Assembly: GCA_028679985.1 (NCBI GenBank)
Contig: JAJRAH010000133.1
Location: 1-22,576 of the forward strand
DNA: 22,576 nucleotides
Origin: Methanomassiliicoccales archaeon
Lineage (GTDB): Archaea; Thermoplasmatota; Thermoplasmata; Methanomassiliicoccales; JACIVX01
Reading direction: 5' to 3'
Numbering within the stretch: position 1 is the first letter of the stretch; every line of letters starts with the position of its first letter. The notes beneath the pieces were generated by a model that saw only the letters and a program-made list of their open reading frames with translations, did not search any database and was not told the DNA's origin. The position numbers and the translations under genes were made by a program. Below, in pieces: positions 1 to 7,962 of this stretch.

Positions 1-1
1 T

Positions 2-184
2 CTGTTCAATGGGGCGCGATTCTTTGGATATGCTCTCGCTCCGATATTCTTCGCACCTGTCTACATGTCGTTGGGGATTCGCTCGATTTACCTCGCGAGC
101 ATCATCCTGGCCATGGGTGCGCTGGTAGTGACCCTCCTCATAAGACTCAATCATCGGGAATTGCGATTCTCGGAATCCCAGTAG
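2..184 (+). CDS. MFS-type transporter, C-terminal fragment
   Basis: The reading frame is open from the window edge to a TAG stop and encodes about 60 residues. Two hydrophobic stretches are visible: one around the Gly-Tyr-Ala-Leu-Ala-Pro region near the start, and one of about 20 residues rich in Ile, Leu, Ala and Val before a basic/polar tail. This pattern fits the last two membrane helices of a multi-pass transporter such as a major facilitator protein, and it resembles the end of the complete MFS gene later in this window. The substrate cannot be told. The last 34 bases overlap the end of the convergent kinase gene on the other strand. The family call is an inference from the hydropathy pattern only. 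Confidence 0.55.
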   Translation: MFNGARFFGYALAPIFFAPVYMSLGIRSIYLASIILAMGALVVTLLIRLNHRELRFSESQ

Positions 185-744
185 GCGAGAATCTCCTCCA
201 ATCGACGACGGGACTCGACATCGGAGAACGTGTTATCGATCACCTTCCAAGATTGATCTGCTAGAGAAAGTATCTTCTCCCTTGTTCTCGTGAGTTGCGG
301 AATATCCTCAAACATCTCCTTCTTCTCCTTTCTGGCTGATATTCTCCTGAATGCTACCTCCGGGTCGATATCAACAAGCAGCAACCGCTCAGGGATCGGG
401 AGCAGTCTGGTGAAGAACGTGTAACCTATGACGGCGAGCCTCCCCGGAAGGTACGCTGTCGCCATGATATAGCGCACGAAGATGATGTTGTCGTATCTGC
501 CAGTATCGTGCTTCATGATTCTCAGCGAGTTGAGGACGTCTACCATGAAGAACGCTCCCGCCAACATGTGCATGATTTTGCCGGAGCCCTGAAGCGACTT
601 CCGTGACAACCTGCCGATCAGTCGCGAGGAGGGATGCAGGTAGATCGCAGTGCTCTCTCCGCGGTGTTCGTAGTGCTCTCGGATCCAATTCGCATGGGTG
701 GTCTTCCCGGAGCCATCTATTCCATCGACCACTATCCAACGCAT
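151..744 (-). CDS. Thymidylate-kinase-like P-loop kinase (atypical)
   Basis: A protein of 197 residues with a clear P-loop at residues 8-16 (GIDGSGKTT), as in thymidylate kinases, which phosphorylate dTMP to dTDP. A hydrophobic strand (RLLLVDID) and an Arg-rich lid-like segment (RRISARKEKKE) follow in the expected order, and total length is normal for the family. However, the substrate-binding TREPG loop is absent (YLHPSS occupies that place) and the usual Asp-Arg-Tyr/His motif reads FVRYIMATA, without the Asp. The true substrate is therefore uncertain. The start lies only 3 bases after the stop of the polyprenol-kinase-like gene, so the two are almost certainly co-transcribed. It could be a divergent dTMP kinase or a kinase of another monophosphate. 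Confidence 0.75.
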   Translation of the reverse strand: MRWIVVDGIDGSGKTTHANWIREHYEHRGESTAIYLHPSSRLIGRLSRKSLQGSGKIMHMLAGAFFMVDVLNSLRIMKHDTGRYDNIIFVRYIMATAYLPGRLAVIGYTFFTRLLPIPERLLLVDIDPEVAFRRISARKEKKEMFEDIPQLTRTREKILSLADQSWKVIDNTFSDVESRRRLEEILAYWDSENRNSR

Positions 745-747
745 CTC

Positions 748-1452
748 TCACAACCCCACCAGAATGAGAACGCCTGCAGTGAGGAGCGGGATCACGAGGT
801 TGTCGTATTCTCCCGGCGTCACGAGCTCCACGAAAGCAACGAAGAGGCCTGTGAATGCAGCGATACCTAAGGCGGAGACGGGGTTGAGGGCAAACGTACC
901 GAAAGTCCCGGTGCTGGCAAGGAACTGGTAGAATGACATCACGGCAATAGTCGCTATGAAGGTCGCGGTGAAGACCGCGGTCGTCCCTTCCAGGGTCTTT
1001 TCCCTCAGGATCTTTCTCTTCCCGTATCTCTTGCCGATCAGCCCTCCGAAACCGTCGCCGTACGACATAGCGACTATCGCTATCGACGCAACCATTCTGT
1101 AATCGAAAAGGAAGAAGGCGAGGATCGTCCACGATATCGCGTAGTAGACGAGTCCGAGACCGTGACTTTCGCCCGTAGTTTGGCCGAGGAATGAAGTCCG
1201 CAACCTATGCACAGGGGAAAGCGGGGAGAACAGGAGCAGCAAGGGAATGAAAGGTGCGGCGGCCAGGAACGCCATCACGTAGGGCGAGTCAAACATCCAC
1301 CAGAAGAGAACGATGTTTCCGATGAGTATGTGAATGATCTTTCGCTGGATGCCTTCGATTCTCTTCCTCTTCATGGCGAACGATATCAGGACGACCAGGA
1401 TCACGTAACCATACACAGATGCGAGACCGGTCAGATCCCCGACGCAAGCCAT
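748..1452 (-). CDS. Polyprenol/phytol/dolichol kinase-like membrane protein
   Basis: A protein of 234 residues with about seven hydrophobic segments. It carries marks of the dolichol kinase/phytol kinase (SEC59/VTE5) group, which is related to CTP-dependent cytidylyltransferases: a basic loop ending in RKIIH near residues 37-41, the signature SYGDGFGGLIGKRYGKRKI at 130-148 followed by KTLEGTTA, and a C-terminal EYDNLVIPLLTAG element. Members phosphorylate long-chain prenyl alcohols using CTP at the membrane. In an archaeon, geranylgeraniol or another polyprenol is a plausible substrate (inference). A TATA-like element (minus-strand TATATTTG) ends about 20 bases upstream of the ATG, which suggests a leaderless transcript shared with the downstream kinase. 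Confidence 0.75.
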   Translation of the reverse strand: MACVGDLTGLASVYGYVILVVLISFAMKRKRIEGIQRKIIHILIGNIVLFWWMFDSPYVMAFLAAAPFIPLLLLFSPLSPVHRLRTSFLGQTTGESHGLGLVYYAISWTILAFFLFDYRMVASIAIVAMSYGDGFGGLIGKRYGKRKILREKTLEGTTAVFTATFIATIAVMSFYQFLASTGTFGTFALNPVSALGIAAFTGLFVAFVELVTPGEYDNLVIPLLTAGVLILVGL

Positions 1453-1472
1453 TCTTTTATGTCAAAGTCTTA

Positions 1473-1480
1473 CAAATATA
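1473..1480 (-). promoter_or_regulatory. TATA box for the polyprenol-kinase-like gene
   Basis: Minus-strand TATATTTG lies about 20 bases upstream of the ATG at 1452. The same 8-mer serves fen1 in this window. Spacing fits archaeal TBP/TFB initiation and a leaderless mRNA. Confidence 0.5.
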
Positions 1481-1591
1481 CATTGATTTCGTATCTGGCT
1501 GGTACCGGAATTCCCTGCGGACCCGTCTTCTTTCGTCGATCTCATTGGCACTCGTCAATCCTGTCTCAATTCGGATAATCTGCAAGAAACG

Positions 1592-1598
1592 TATATAA
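1592..1598 (+). promoter_or_regulatory. TATA box for the KaiC-like operon
   Basis: TATATAA with its end 31 bases upstream of the ATG at 1630. This spacing predicts a start site near 1620 and so favours ATG 1630 over the in-frame TTG at 1621. Confidence 0.6.
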
Positions 1599-1629
1599 GC
1601 TGAAGGCGTGAATCGAGCGGTTGGCTGGC

Positions 1630-2313
1630 ATGAACAAGAGGGACGTCCGGCTGATGCAGTCGATGATGACTGCAATCGGCGATGCAACGAAGGGAGGCAT
1701 TGTGCTCATCGACGTCAAGTCAACTCAGTTCGTCAGGGTCGATCTTGTGCTCCTGAAGTTGCTTTCAGAACAACTTCAGATGCCCGGGGTTTTCGTGTCT
1801 GTCGACAGGCCCCATCAGTATATCACTCACCTCCTGAGAATGCATCAAATCAATCCTGCCAAACTCACTTTCGTCGATCTTATCGGGAGATTCTCCGGAG
1901 ATAAGAAACAGGGGACATCGAGTGTCGGATTTGTCGACGGTCCGTTCCATGCGAGTTCGATCCCGGAGACCCTGGAACAATGGAACGTGGGGACCGATGA
2001 CAATGTCGTCAACATCAAGAACTGTGAGTTCGCCATCATCGAGAATCTCGCTTCCCTCCTTTCATACAACAGTTACGCGACCGTGGAATCATTCCTGAGG
2101 GATCTCGTTGGGGTCTTGAGATCAAACGACGATGCGGTGGTCATTCTGATGATCGATCGAAGCCGCAGCCCGCTCTTGTATGAGACTGCCAGAACGCTAT
2201 GCACGAGAGAAATTTCAGTTGAGGACGTTCTACACGCGGCGATCCCTGCGACCGAGAAGTCTTTCTTGAGCAGTGCAGATCTGAGATACGCACAAGGAGA
2301 GGTCAGAGGTTGA
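1630..2313 (+). CDS. RecA/KaiC-fold protein lacking the P-loop (pseudo-ATPase)
   Basis: A soluble protein of 227 residues. It aligns by eye along its length with the KaiC-like ATPase encoded next: the first strand GIVLIDV matches SVVLLSG, the strand LTFVDL matches IVYMDL, and FAIIENLASLL sits where that protein has its Walker B strand. At the place of the neighbour's P-loop this protein reads VKSTQFVRVD, so the Gly-Lys-Thr nucleotide-binding motif is gone. It is best read as a non-catalytic paralogue. The TTGA overlap with the next gene implies translational coupling and a shared complex (inference). ATG 1630 is chosen because of the upstream TATA box; TTG 1621 is possible. No specific function is known to me. 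Confidence 0.7.
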   Translation: MNKRDVRLMQSMMTAIGDATKGGIVLIDVKSTQFVRVDLVLLKLLSEQLQMPGVFVSVDRPHQYITHLLRMHQINPAKLTFVDLIGRFSGDKKQGTSSVGFVDGPFHASSIPETLEQWNVGTDDNVVNIKNCEFAIIENLASLLSYNSYATVESFLRDLVGVLRSNDDAVVILMIDRSRSPLLYETARTLCTREISVEDVLHAAIPATEKSFLSSADLRYAQGEVRG

Positions 2314-3023
2314 ACGGATCGGCGAATGACGATAGGTCCAGTCAGGCCAGATTGGTGAGAATTCCCTCAGGTATACCGGGGCTCGATGAGATGATTGAGG
2401 GCGGATTTCCGTTCCCCTCTGTCGTTTTGCTCTCAGGCACGGCGGGGACCGGCAAGACGACCTTCGCTCTCAAGTTCCTGTGCAAGGGCGCCGAAGGCGG
2501 GGAGCAGGGTCTCTACATCACGACCCTCAGCGAGCCGACTCAGTGGATGCTGAGGTTTGCGTCGCAGTTCGACTTCATGAAGAAGGACTTTTTCGGGGAC
2601 GAGATCGTTTACATGGATCTGGGAGCGCACCTCCGGGAAATGGATCCGCCTGAGCTTCTTGACTCAATCGAGGAGAAGATCGCCGAAGTGCTTCCGCAGA
2701 GGATCGTGATCGACCCGGTTACAGTAGTCGGCAGCATGCTGAAAGGCGACTATCGGACATTCTTGTTCGACATGGCGAACAGGTTGAAGAACTGGAATGC
2801 CACGACGCTTGTGACGGGCGAGGTGAATCCCGGGGAGCTCTATCCACCCGAGATCTCTTATGCTGTCGACGGGATAGTCCTTCTGATGCTTTCGGAAGAG
2901 GGCGGCTCAAGAAGGAAGTATCTCGAAGTTCTCAAGATGCGGGGAACGAACCATATTACCGGCAAACAGTCGATAGACATCACAAGGTCGGACGGCATAG
3001 TGGTTCTCAAAGCACGATTCTGA
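2310..3023 (+). CDS. KaiC-like RecA-superfamily ATPase, single domain
   Basis: A protein of 237 residues with one KaiC domain. The entry motif RIPSGIPGLDEMIEGGFP (residues 17-34) is typical of the archaeal KaiC/RadA-like family. A Walker A GTAGTGKTT is at 43-51 and a Walker B strand RIVIDP at 131-136. The C-terminal part has a VLKMRGTNH segment, as found in KaiC-like proteins. Such proteins bind ATP and often act as regulatory or signalling switches. The start is TTG, embedded in a TTGA overlap with the stop of the previous gene. Its last bases overlap the convergent DUF4010 gene by 17. Partner and output are unknown; the adjacent P-loop-less paralogue is the best candidate partner. Confidence 0.85.
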   Translation: MNGSANDDRSSQARLVRIPSGIPGLDEMIEGGFPFPSVVLLSGTAGTGKTTFALKFLCKGAEGGEQGLYITTLSEPTQWMLRFASQFDFMKKDFFGDEIVYMDLGAHLREMDPPELLDSIEEKIAEVLPQRIVIDPVTVVGSMLKGDYRTFLFDMANRLKNWNATTLVTGEVNPGELYPPEISYAVDGIVLLMLSEEGGSRRKYLEVLKMRGTNHITGKQSIDITRSDGIVVLKARF

Positions 3024-4293
3024 TCGCGAACGTCGCAGCGAGGGCCGCAAGAGTCGCAGCCGTCGTGAGCAGAAGGGCGGTACGAGAACGGGAGAAGACA
3101 TCCCTCGACATCGTTCTGGATATGAGCAACTTGTTCAGCGAACTTATCGCGCACGCGATCAGTATCGTCTCGGCGGCTATCCAAGGATCCACCTGTCCTG
3201 TGACCGTGAGAGTGGAGACGGAAGCGGCCACGGCTGCTGATGATATGAATCCTCCGATTGCGGTCAAGTAGACCGCCTCCGCCCCAACATACTGGTGAAT
3301 CAAGATGGTCGCGGCGGACACGACGACGAATATTATTCCGAATCTCAACGCGGGGACGATCGCGAAGGGTGATGTCACCTTCATCGGTTCCTTGCCTCCC
3401 ATTTCGACCTTCATCATCATGCCGATCCCGATTCCTATGATGCTGACTGCAAAGAGCGGCAAGGCGACGATGCTGGCAGTCGACAGGGTTGGGTCCGCGA
3501 ACATGCACACTGCTAGATTCCTTATGAACATGGTCGCGTTCGCAAGCACCACGCCCGATGCAGCCGCCCCAACGATTCCCTTTCTCTCGTTTGCGAGGCC
3601 GCAGATGGATGCGGTTGCTGCCTCGGAATTCACCAATCCTCCGAGCAGACCGGAGAATCTCAAACCCCGAGACGGTCCTTTCCAACGGACGATGAGAAAT
3701 GAGACGAACGATATGGAAGATACGAAGATGACGATGAGTATCGTAGTGCTGAGGTCGAGGGCTCCCCCTCTCCCGAAGATCGCCCAAGATCCTGTCAGAT
3801 GCAGCTCAAGCGCAAGCGGGTAAAGGATGAAACTGATAGTGATGAACTCGAGTGCTCCTATTATCTCTCCTTCCGTCAGCAACTGAGCGAATCTGTGGAG
3901 GTGTCGTTTCGATATCAGAAGGAAGGTCGTCGCAACTGCAAGGACGACAGCTTCAAGCACGTGGCCGTATCCGATCAGTACACCTGAGAAGTAAGACACG
4001 ATGAAGGCTAGGGGTGTCGTGAAGCCCGGTATCTTCAGTTCGTATTGTATGTACAGCAGTCCGATGGCGAAGATCGCGACGATTGCCAAACCGATCATGA
4101 CCAACGCGCTCAGGTCGGGATGGAGCACCGCCAGATACGATACGATGAAACCGCTCACTGAGACGAGCGGGAATGTTCTGATTCCGGCTAGCACTATGTG
4201 CTCGTCCCTGTGATGTTCCCGCTCAATTCCTACGAGCGCTCCTACTGCGATCGCGACTAGTAGGTCATAGATGAAGGTAACTTCACTCGCCAA
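3007..4293 (-). CDS. MgtC/DUF4010 family membrane protein
   Basis: A very hydrophobic protein of 428 residues with more than ten likely membrane segments. The first 55 residues contain the MgtC/SapB-type signature (AVGALVGIEREHHRD, then GIRTFPLVSVSGF). The second half, with EGEIIGALEFITISFILYPL, GGLVNSEAATAS and repeated Gly/Ala-rich helices, matches the DUF4010 type. The transported ion or solute is not established for this family. The only usable start is TTG at 4293, because an in-frame TAG lies 7 codons upstream and no ATG occurs near the N-terminus. The gene ends inside the convergent KaiC-like gene. Confidence 0.8.
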   Translation of the reverse strand: MASEVTFIYDLLVAIAVGALVGIEREHHRDEHIVLAGIRTFPLVSVSGFIVSYLAVLHPDLSALVMIGLAIVAIFAIGLLYIQYELKIPGFTTPLAFIVSYFSGVLIGYGHVLEAVVLAVATTFLLISKRHLHRFAQLLTEGEIIGALEFITISFILYPLALELHLTGSWAIFGRGGALDLSTTILIVIFVSSISFVSFLIVRWKGPSRGLRFSGLLGGLVNSEAATASICGLANERKGIVGAAASGVVLANATMFIRNLAVCMFADPTLSTASIVALPLFAVSIIGIGIGMMMKVEMGGKEPMKVTSPFAIVPALRFGIIFVVVSAATILIHQYVGAEAVYLTAIGGFISSAAVAASVSTLTVTGQVDPWIAAETILIACAISSLNKLLISRTMSRDVFSRSRTALLLTTAATLAALAATFAIRIVL

Positions 4294-4389
4294 CGCGGGG
4301 TATCTAGTGAGCTAATCGCAGATAATCTTTGTTTATCGAAAGAACAGGGACACCAGTGCCCTCTCCACATCCCGGAGGTTGGTAAAAGA

Positions 4390-4397
4390 TTTATATA
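4390..4397 (+). promoter_or_regulatory. TATA box for the pyrophosphatase gene
   Basis: TTTATATA lies 44 bases before the ATG at 4442, preceded by a purine-rich BRE-like AAAAGA. It predicts a start site near 4420 and rules out the upstream in-frame codon at 4379. AAGGTCC in the leader may be the ribosome binding site. Confidence 0.65.
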
Positions 4398-4441
4398 GAC
4401 ACTTTAATTACGGCCCCAATTCGAAGCAAGAAGGTCCGTTC

Positions 4442-6568
4442 ATGGATCCATTAATTTACGTAATTCCGGTCGCGGGCATCGTCGGACTGTTGTTCTCCGG
4501 TTATCTCACTTGGAACGTGTTCAAGAGGGACAAGGGAACACCGGAGATGAGAGTTATCGGGGATGCCATACGGGAGGGCGCGATGGCATACCTTGCCCGC
4601 CAGTATAAGACCATTGCAGTGATAAGCGTCATACTTGCTGTTGTAATCTCGATTGGAATCAGGGTCGAAGTCGGCGTCGCCTTCATTCTGGGGGCATTCT
4701 TCTCTGCGTTGTCGGGTTACATCGGGATGTATGTCTCGGTCAACTCGAACGTCAGAACAGCCAGTGGAGCGAGAAGGACTCTGAACGAAGCGCTTGTGAT
4801 TTCCTTCAGAGGCGGAGCGGTGTCCGGCCTGGCGGTCGTGTCCCTCAGCCTCCTGGGAGTGGCGGGAGTCATCTTTCTATATGACTACTTCTTCGGCCTC
4901 GAGAATGCTCTGTTCTACGCCGTGGGTTATGCGTTCGGGGCGAGCTTCGCTGCCTTGTTCGCGCAACTCGGCGGCGGTATCTACACGAAGGCCGCGGATG
5001 TCGGTGCAGACCTTGTCGGAAAGATCGAGGCCGGCATACCGGAGGACGATCCGCGCAACCCCGCTGTGATCGCCGACCTTGTCGGTGACAACGTCGGAGA
5101 TTGCGCCGGTCGTGGTGCTGACCTGTTCGAATCGACCGCGGCCGAGAACATCGGTGCGATGATCCTCGGTCTATCTATCTTCCTTGCAACCGGCCAGACG
5201 CAGTATGGCTGGGTCTTCTTCCCACTTGTCGTTCGTGCGTTCGGTGTGTTCGCGGCGATAATCGGCATAATGTCCGTTCGAATGAGGAACGAGGAAGAGA
5301 AGCCGATGAGCGCTTTGAACAGAGGCTACTACATAACGTGCGTTCTGGCAGCTATCCTCTTCTACTTCGCGGTAGATCAGATGCTCGGCAATATCGTCTA
5401 CTTCTACTGTGGCTTGATCGGGATAGCGCTGAGCATTGTCATAGTGTACATAACTCAGTACTACACATCCGGCGAGTGGAGGCCGGTCAGAGAGATCGCC
5501 AAGGCCTCGGAGACAGGTCCCGCGACGAACATCATCACCGGATTCTCGGTCGGATTGGAAACCGCCGCGATGCCGGTCATTGCGATCTGCGTGGCGTTGC
5601 TCGCAGCGTACGGGATCGGCCTTACGGCCGCCCCGGCAGGTGCCGTTTCCTTCGTATATGGTCTATATGGAACGGCCGTCGCAACGATGGGCATGCTCGC
5701 CACCTGCGCGTTCATTCTCGCCGAAGACACGTTCGGACCGATCACCGACAACGCTGGCGGAATCGTCGAAATGTCGGACCAGCCGGAGGATGTCCGGAGG
5801 AGGACCGACAGGCTTGACGCGGTAGGGAACACAACGAAAGCGCTCACGAAGGGATACGCGATGGGATCGGCCGCTTTGGCCGCGTTCCTGCTGTTCGCCG
5901 CTTACTTCGAGGAGATCACGAAGCTCATGAACGACAAGCTGAATGCGGTCCTGCCCGGATCAGGAACGCTTCAACTCGCTGACGTGTTCCATGTCGACAT
6001 CGCAAGCCCGCCAGTGTTCGTAGGGGCGTTTATCGGAGCCATGCTGGTATTCCTGTTCGCCTCTCTCGCTATCAGGGCGGTCGGCAAGGCAGCCTACAAC
6101 ATGATCGCCGAGGTCAGGAGGCAGTTCAGGGAGATCCCCGGATTGCTCGAAGGCAAGGCCAAGCCGGACTACGCGAAGTGCGTGGACATAAGCACAAGAG
6201 GCGCGCTGAAGGCGATGATATTGCCTGGCATACTTCCTGTCATCGTTCCCGTCGGTTTCGGTCTGATCCTAAGGGTTCTTGGGTATACCGAGACTGTGCA
6301 AGCGGTCGGAGCCCTGCTGATGGTCGGGACGATCGTGGGGGTCCTGATGGCGACTCTCATGAATAATGGAGGAGGCGCCTGGGATAACGCGAAGAAGTAC
6401 ATCGAAGCCGGGCACCACGGCGGCAAGAAGACGCCCGCGCACGCTGCGGCAGTCGTCGGTGATACCGTCGGAGACCCGTTCAAGGATACGGCGGGACCGT
6501 CCCTACATGTCCTTGTGAAGCTCCTGTCCACCATAACGCTGGTCTTCGCCGCGCTGTTCGTCGTGTAG
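4442..6568 (+). CDS. hppA: Membrane-bound proton-pumping inorganic pyrophosphatase, K+-independent type
   Basis: A protein of 708 residues with about 16 membrane helices that hydrolyses pyrophosphate and pumps cations across the membrane. The substrate-site motifs are intact: DVGADLVGKIEAGIPEDD from residue 186, GDNVGDCAGRGADLFES around 215, EDTFGPITDNAGGIVEM in the middle, and GDTVGDPFKDTAGPS near the end. The motif GNTTKA has Lys at position 466; in this family Lys here (rather than Ala) marks potassium-independent enzymes, which pump protons. ATG 4442 is used because the TATA box lies just upstream. It appears monocistronic and is followed by a pyrimidine-rich tract. The call is very secure; the ion specificity follows from the motif. 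Confidence 0.97.
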   Translation: MDPLIYVIPVAGIVGLLFSGYLTWNVFKRDKGTPEMRVIGDAIREGAMAYLARQYKTIAVISVILAVVISIGIRVEVGVAFILGAFFSALSGYIGMYVSVNSNVRTASGARRTLNEALVISFRGGAVSGLAVVSLSLLGVAGVIFLYDYFFGLENALFYAVGYAFGASFAALFAQLGGGIYTKAADVGADLVGKIEAGIPEDDPRNPAVIADLVGDNVGDCAGRGADLFESTAAENIGAMILGLSIFLATGQTQYGWVFFPLVVRAFGVFAAIIGIMSVRMRNEEEKPMSALNRGYYITCVLAAILFYFAVDQMLGNIVYFYCGLIGIALSIVIVYITQYYTSGEWRPVREIAKASETGPATNIITGFSVGLETAAMPVIAICVALLAAYGIGLTAAPAGAVSFVYGLYGTAVATMGMLATCAFILAEDTFGPITDNAGGIVEMSDQPEDVRRRTDRLDAVGNTTKALTKGYAMGSAALAAFLLFAAYFEEITKLMNDKLNAVLPGSGTLQLADVFHVDIASPPVFVGAFIGAMLVFLFASLAIRAVGKAAYNMIAEVRRQFREIPGLLEGKAKPDYAKCVDISTRGALKAMILPGILPVIVPVGFGLILRVLGYTETVQAVGALLMVGTIVGVLMATLMNNGGGAWDNAKKYIEAGHHGGKKTPAHAAAVVGDTVGDPFKDTAGPSLHVLVKLLSTITLVFAALFVV

Positions 6569-6576
6569 TCGAAAAA

Positions 6577-6606
6577 TCCTTTCCCCTTTCCCTTTTCTCT
6601 TTTCTA
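6577..6606 (+). terminator. Pyrimidine/T-rich terminator after hppA
   Basis: Repeated runs of three to four T separated by C begin nine bases after the hppA stop. Archaeal RNA polymerase terminates at such T-rich tracts on the non-template strand. No hairpin is evident. Confidence 0.45.
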
Positions 6607-6645
6607 TATCCAGTGCTATTCAATCCGAGGTCCCTCGGTCTCAAG

Positions 6646-6653
6646 ATTTAAAT
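6646..6653 (+). promoter_or_regulatory. TATA box for the rpo7 operon
   Basis: ATTTAAAT within TCAAGATTTAAATAAGG, 40 bases before ATG 6694. Predicted start near 6677. This probably drives the five-gene operon to eS27. Confidence 0.6.
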
Positions 6654-6693
6654 AAGGGATGACTCATGCCCAACTAGTCATGAGGGCGTGCTG

Positions 6694-7257
6694 ATGTATT
6701 TATTGACGAATCGTGAGAGAGTGGTCAGGATTCCTCCCGACCGCCTCGGCGATGACCTCGAGAAGGTTGCCAAGGAGCTCACATGGGAGTCATACGAGGG
6801 CAAGATCGAAGGAAACGACTCGTTGACCATTCTTATCCAGAATATCGAGCCCGTTGGACTTGGCCGGGTTGTCCACGGCGACGGTGCCGTGTACCAGAAG
6901 GTGAAGTTCGACGCGTTGATATTCCGTCCCCAATTGCAGGAGGTCGTGGAGGGGACGATCTGCGAGATAATGAAGTTTGGAGCATTTGTCAGGTTCGGTC
7001 CGCTGGACGGCCTGCTTCACATTAGCCAGATAATGGATGACAGGATCGATGTCGACACCGACAATCAAAGGTTGATCGGGAAGGACACGAAGCGGGACCT
7101 GAGGATCGGGGACAAGGTCAGGGCCAGGATAGTCGCGCTGAGTCTGAACGAGCGCAACCCGAGGGAAAGCAAGATCGGCCTCACGATGAGGCAGCCTGGA
7201 CTCGGCAAGTTTGAATGGATCGAAGAGGAGCGGAAGAAGAAGGGGAGTGCCTCATGA
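6694..7257 (+). CDS. rpoE1: DNA-directed RNA polymerase subunit Rpo7 (RpoE')
   Basis: A protein of 187 residues, the expected size for the archaeal homologue of eukaryotic Rpb7. The N-terminal half (VVRIPPDRLG, then a stretch ending GDGAVYQKVKFDALIFRP) forms the tip domain, and an S1-type RNA-binding domain follows (VVEGTICEIMKFGAFVRFGPLDG, split here as VVEGTICEIM and KFGAFVRFGPLDG; then GLLHISQI and IGLTMRQPGLGK). With Rpo4 it forms the polymerase stalk that binds emerging RNA and helps open the promoter. ATG 6694 gives the family's usual N-terminus; GTG 6688 is an alternative two codons earlier. The stop overlaps the next gene as ATGA. It is the first gene of a conserved archaeal string with spt4, dephospho-CoA kinase, eS24 and eS27. 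Confidence 0.95.
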   Translation: MYLLTNRERVVRIPPDRLGDDLEKVAKELTWESYEGKIEGNDSLTILIQNIEPVGLGRVVHGDGAVYQKVKFDALIFRPQLQEVVEGTICEIMKFGAFVRFGPLDGLLHISQIMDDRIDVDTDNQRLIGKDTKRDLRIGDKVRARIVALSLNERNPRESKIGLTMRQPGLGKFEWIEEERKKKGSAS

Positions 7258-7439
7258 AGGTCCAGAGAGCCTGCAAACACTGCAGTTTCGTGACCGAGGA
7301 AGAGACCTGTCCTCTTTGCGGGAACCAGACCTCGGAGGACTGGCAAGGTTACGTTATCATCATAGATCACACGAAGTCAGAGATAGCAAAGAGGATGGGC
7401 ATCAATGTCAACGGCAAGTTCGCCCTCAGAGTCAGATGA
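7254..7439 (+). CDS. spt4: Transcription elongation factor Spt4 (RpoE'')
   Basis: A protein of 61 residues, typical of archaeal Spt4. Four cysteines at residues 7, 10, 19 and 22 (CKHC, CPLC) form the zinc site, and a QGYVIIIDHTKSEIAKRMGI segment forms the Spt5-binding sheet. It partners with Spt5 to close the polymerase clamp and support elongation. The ATG overlaps the rpo7 stop by 4 bases, and the downstream kinase start lies inside its 3' end, so it is the second gene of a tight operon. Confidence 0.93.
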   Translation: MKVQRACKHCSFVTEEETCPLCGNQTSEDWQGYVIIIDHTKSEIAKRMGINVNGKFALRVR

Positions 7440-7962
7440 TCTGAGAGTCCCGAGGAGGGGTTGGGCGCTGCCGGACCATATGAGAGAACAGCTGAGGATG
7501 CCGTTCGGAAAGCTTACGGAAGAGAAGGAAATGCTCGAAGTCATCACGGATTGCAGAAATCTTGTCACGGTGGGGGATGTAGTCTCGACAACGCTCCTCC
7601 AGAAGGGAGTTTGTCCGGACATCCTCATATTCGACTACAAGACAAAGAGAGGCGAGACGAACCTTCTCAAGGAGATGGTCGATGGCATCGAAGGGAAGAG
7701 CGTAGTGGTCAGCAATCCCGCGGGTTGCATAACCCCCCAGCTCGTCGCCGAGGCAAAGAAGGCAATGAGCAGGAAGGGAAGGACGAAGATGCGGGTTAAG
7801 GGGGAAGAGGACCTCGCCGCTCTTGTGTGCGTTGCGCTCGCGCCCTCAGGAACATGCCTCGTGTACGGCCTCCCTGATGAAGGTATGGTGCTCGTCAGGA
7901 TCGACCGAGAGACGTCGGCGAGAGCCAAGTCGCTCATATACGCGATGGAGGAATTGAATTGA
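7405..7962 (+). CDS. GTP-dependent dephospho-CoA kinase (DUF359)
   Basis: A protein of up to 185 residues of the DUF359 family, which in archaea performs the last step of coenzyme A synthesis with GTP as phosphate donor. Family marks are LRMPFGKLTE near the N-terminus, VTVGDVVSTTLL, PDILIFDYKTKRGE, VSNPAGCITPQL, KGEEDLAALVCVALAPSGTCLVYGLPDEGMVLV. ATG 7405 overlaps spt4 by 35 bases and adds about 20 residues before the conserved core (WALPDHMREQ); ATG 7480 would cut into the core, and CTG 7441 directly after spt4 is another possibility. The stop overlaps the next gene as TTGA. The presence of this gene between transcription and ribosomal genes is a known archaeal arrangement. Confidence 0.9.
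   Translation: MSTASSPSESDDLRVPRRGWALPDHMREQLRMPFGKLTEEKEMLEVITDCRNLVTVGDVVSTTLLQKGVCPDILIFDYKTKRGETNLLKEMVDGIEGKSVVVSNPAGCITPQLVAEAKKAMSRKGRTKMRVKGEEDLAALVCVALAPSGTCLVYGLPDEGMVLVRIDRETSARAKSLIYAMEELN

Noticed and set aside
389..1132. Minus-strand frame of 247 codons across the two kinase genes
   Set aside because: It is Arg/His-rich, out of frame with both genes, and both genes have clear family motifs.
2858..3787. Minus-strand frame of 309 codons inside the DUF4010 gene
   Set aside because: Arg/His-rich shadow; the overlapping membrane protein frame is the plausible one.
4379..4441. Longer pyrophosphatase starting at 4379
   Set aside because: The TATA box at 4390-4397 would lie within the coding sequence, and the shorter start gives the usual hydrophobic N-terminus.
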